From a virus, in the IMG/VR virus record IMGVR_UViG_3300049811_000124, positions 1 through 38,974 of that record: a DNA stretch of 38,974 nucleotides. The stretch is one strand, 5' to 3'. The notes below the pieces were generated by a model. The model saw nothing but the letters and a program-made list of their open reading frames with translations. It was not told the DNA's origin and ran no database searches. The first letter of the stretch is position 1, and each line of letters starts with the position of its first letter. Positions 38,670-38,974 of this stretch are shown here, piece by piece. Position numbers and translations under genes: made by a program.

Positions 38670-38974
38670 TCCTGCACATCCTGACCGCCTGCAGCCGGGC
38701 CGAGTTTCTGCCGGCATGGGCGGCCGAGCTCGCCGACGCGGCGCGCGGTGCGTGCATCGATCTGCGCTGGCATGTGGCTTTTGATCCGATGCGCCAGCAC
38801 ATCGGCGGCCAGCTGCTGAAGAACCGGATGCTGGACAGCATCCCGGCCAGCGATCCGGGATGGGTGTGGATTGGCGACGACGACAATACGCTCGATCCGG
38901 CGATGCTGAAGGCCGTGGCAGCCTACGAAGGCTCACGCACCGATGCAGTGATCTTCGCGCAGCGCCGCGGCTCG
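38666..38974 (+). CDS. Glycosyltransferase-like protein, 5' part (continues at 1-325)
   Basis: A GTG start at 38666 overlaps the stop of the methyltransferase gene (GTGA junction). The product begins VILHILTACSR, followed about 65 residues later by GWVWIGDDDNT. An N-terminal hydrophobic strand followed by a DxD-type acidic cluster is what GT-A fold glycosyltransferases show, where the acidic residues bind metal and nucleotide-sugar. When the circle is closed the gene is 507 nt (168 aa), short for a full GT-A enzyme, so it may be a minimal domain. It lies in a block of sugar-type genes after the capsid gene, which suggests modification of virion proteins or of host glycans. Family assignment is by motif only. 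Confidence 0.75.
   Translation, partial: MILHILTACSRAEFLPAWAAELADAARGACIDLRWHVAFDPMRQHIGGQLLKNRMLDSIPASDPGWVWIGDDDNTLDPAMLKAVAAYEGSRTDAVIFAQRRGS
38848..38974. repeat. Right copy of 127-bp terminal direct repeat
   Basis: These bases duplicate positions 1-127 exactly. Removing one copy leaves a unique circular sequence of 38,847 bp. Circular closure of a phage contig is expected either from headful packaging with circular permutation or from joined cos ends in concatemers. Confidence 0.95.

Noticed and set aside
1-38974. CRISPR arrays, rRNA genes or insertion sequences
   Set aside because: No regularly spaced direct repeats, rRNA sequence or transposase was seen. The only repeat family of note is the attC sites.

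Overview
This window is one complete genome of a tailed phage (siphovirus) in a circular assembly. The last 127 bases (38848-38974) repeat the first 127 exactly, so the unique length is 38,847 bp, and one gene (38666 through the junction to 325) runs across the ends. The genome is GC-rich and packed with overlapping ATGA/GTGA gene junctions. The head genes are HK97-like and the tail is lambda-like, including a tail chaperone with a canonical -1 frameshift site. The host is probably a proteobacterium. Integron attC sites together with a permuted tmRNA make a betaproteobacterium a reasonable but weak guess. No integrase and no full-length CI-type repressor were found.

Layout. (1) 31342-38974 and 1-999, + strand: small and large terminase, portal, prohead protease, major capsid protein and a strong terminator. 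Then comes an unusual block of sugar-type and methyl-transfer genes: two tandem gene pairs that each appear to be joined by a -1 frameshift at an identical CCCTTTG heptamer, a SAM methyltransferase, and two glycosyltransferase-like genes. (2) 996-14868, +: connector, head closure, neck, tail terminator, tail tube, tail chaperone G/GT, tape measure, two tail-tip proteins, a collagen-like/YadA-like tail fibre and a small gene. (3) 15096-17538: a run of integron attC recombination sites and small cassettes, with no integron integrase. (4) 17540-23766, - strand: an early operon read leftward from a good promoter, with a SNF2-like helicase, a DNA methyltransferase, a RecT-like annealing protein, a YqaJ/lambda-Exo-like nuclease and small genes. 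(5) 23767-24120: a divergent control region. (6) 24121-28154, +: Cro-like regulator, small membrane proteins, a circularly permuted tmRNA with its own terminator, a replication protein with iteron-like repeats, RusA and a Q-like antiterminator. (7) 28253-31243, +: holin, GH19 endolysin, Rz/Rz1 spanins and an HNH endonuclease next to the terminase.

Three things stand out. First, the attC array: five sites (B-F) show the attC architecture of complementary R boxes, a short unpaired spacer and an L box with extrahelical C and A in the left arm. Each cassette's R'' box is complementary to that same cassette's own first bases, exactly so in three of five cases. Second, the tmRNA is permuted: the acceptor piece ends in CCA at 24658 and the coding piece starts only 4 nt later at 24663. 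It has a fully paired acceptor stem with a G3-U70 wobble and encodes a tag, ANDDSYYQPMLRAA. Third, there are two paralogous frameshift-fused gene pairs directly after the capsid gene.

All assignments come from reading the sequence. No database or folding program was run.
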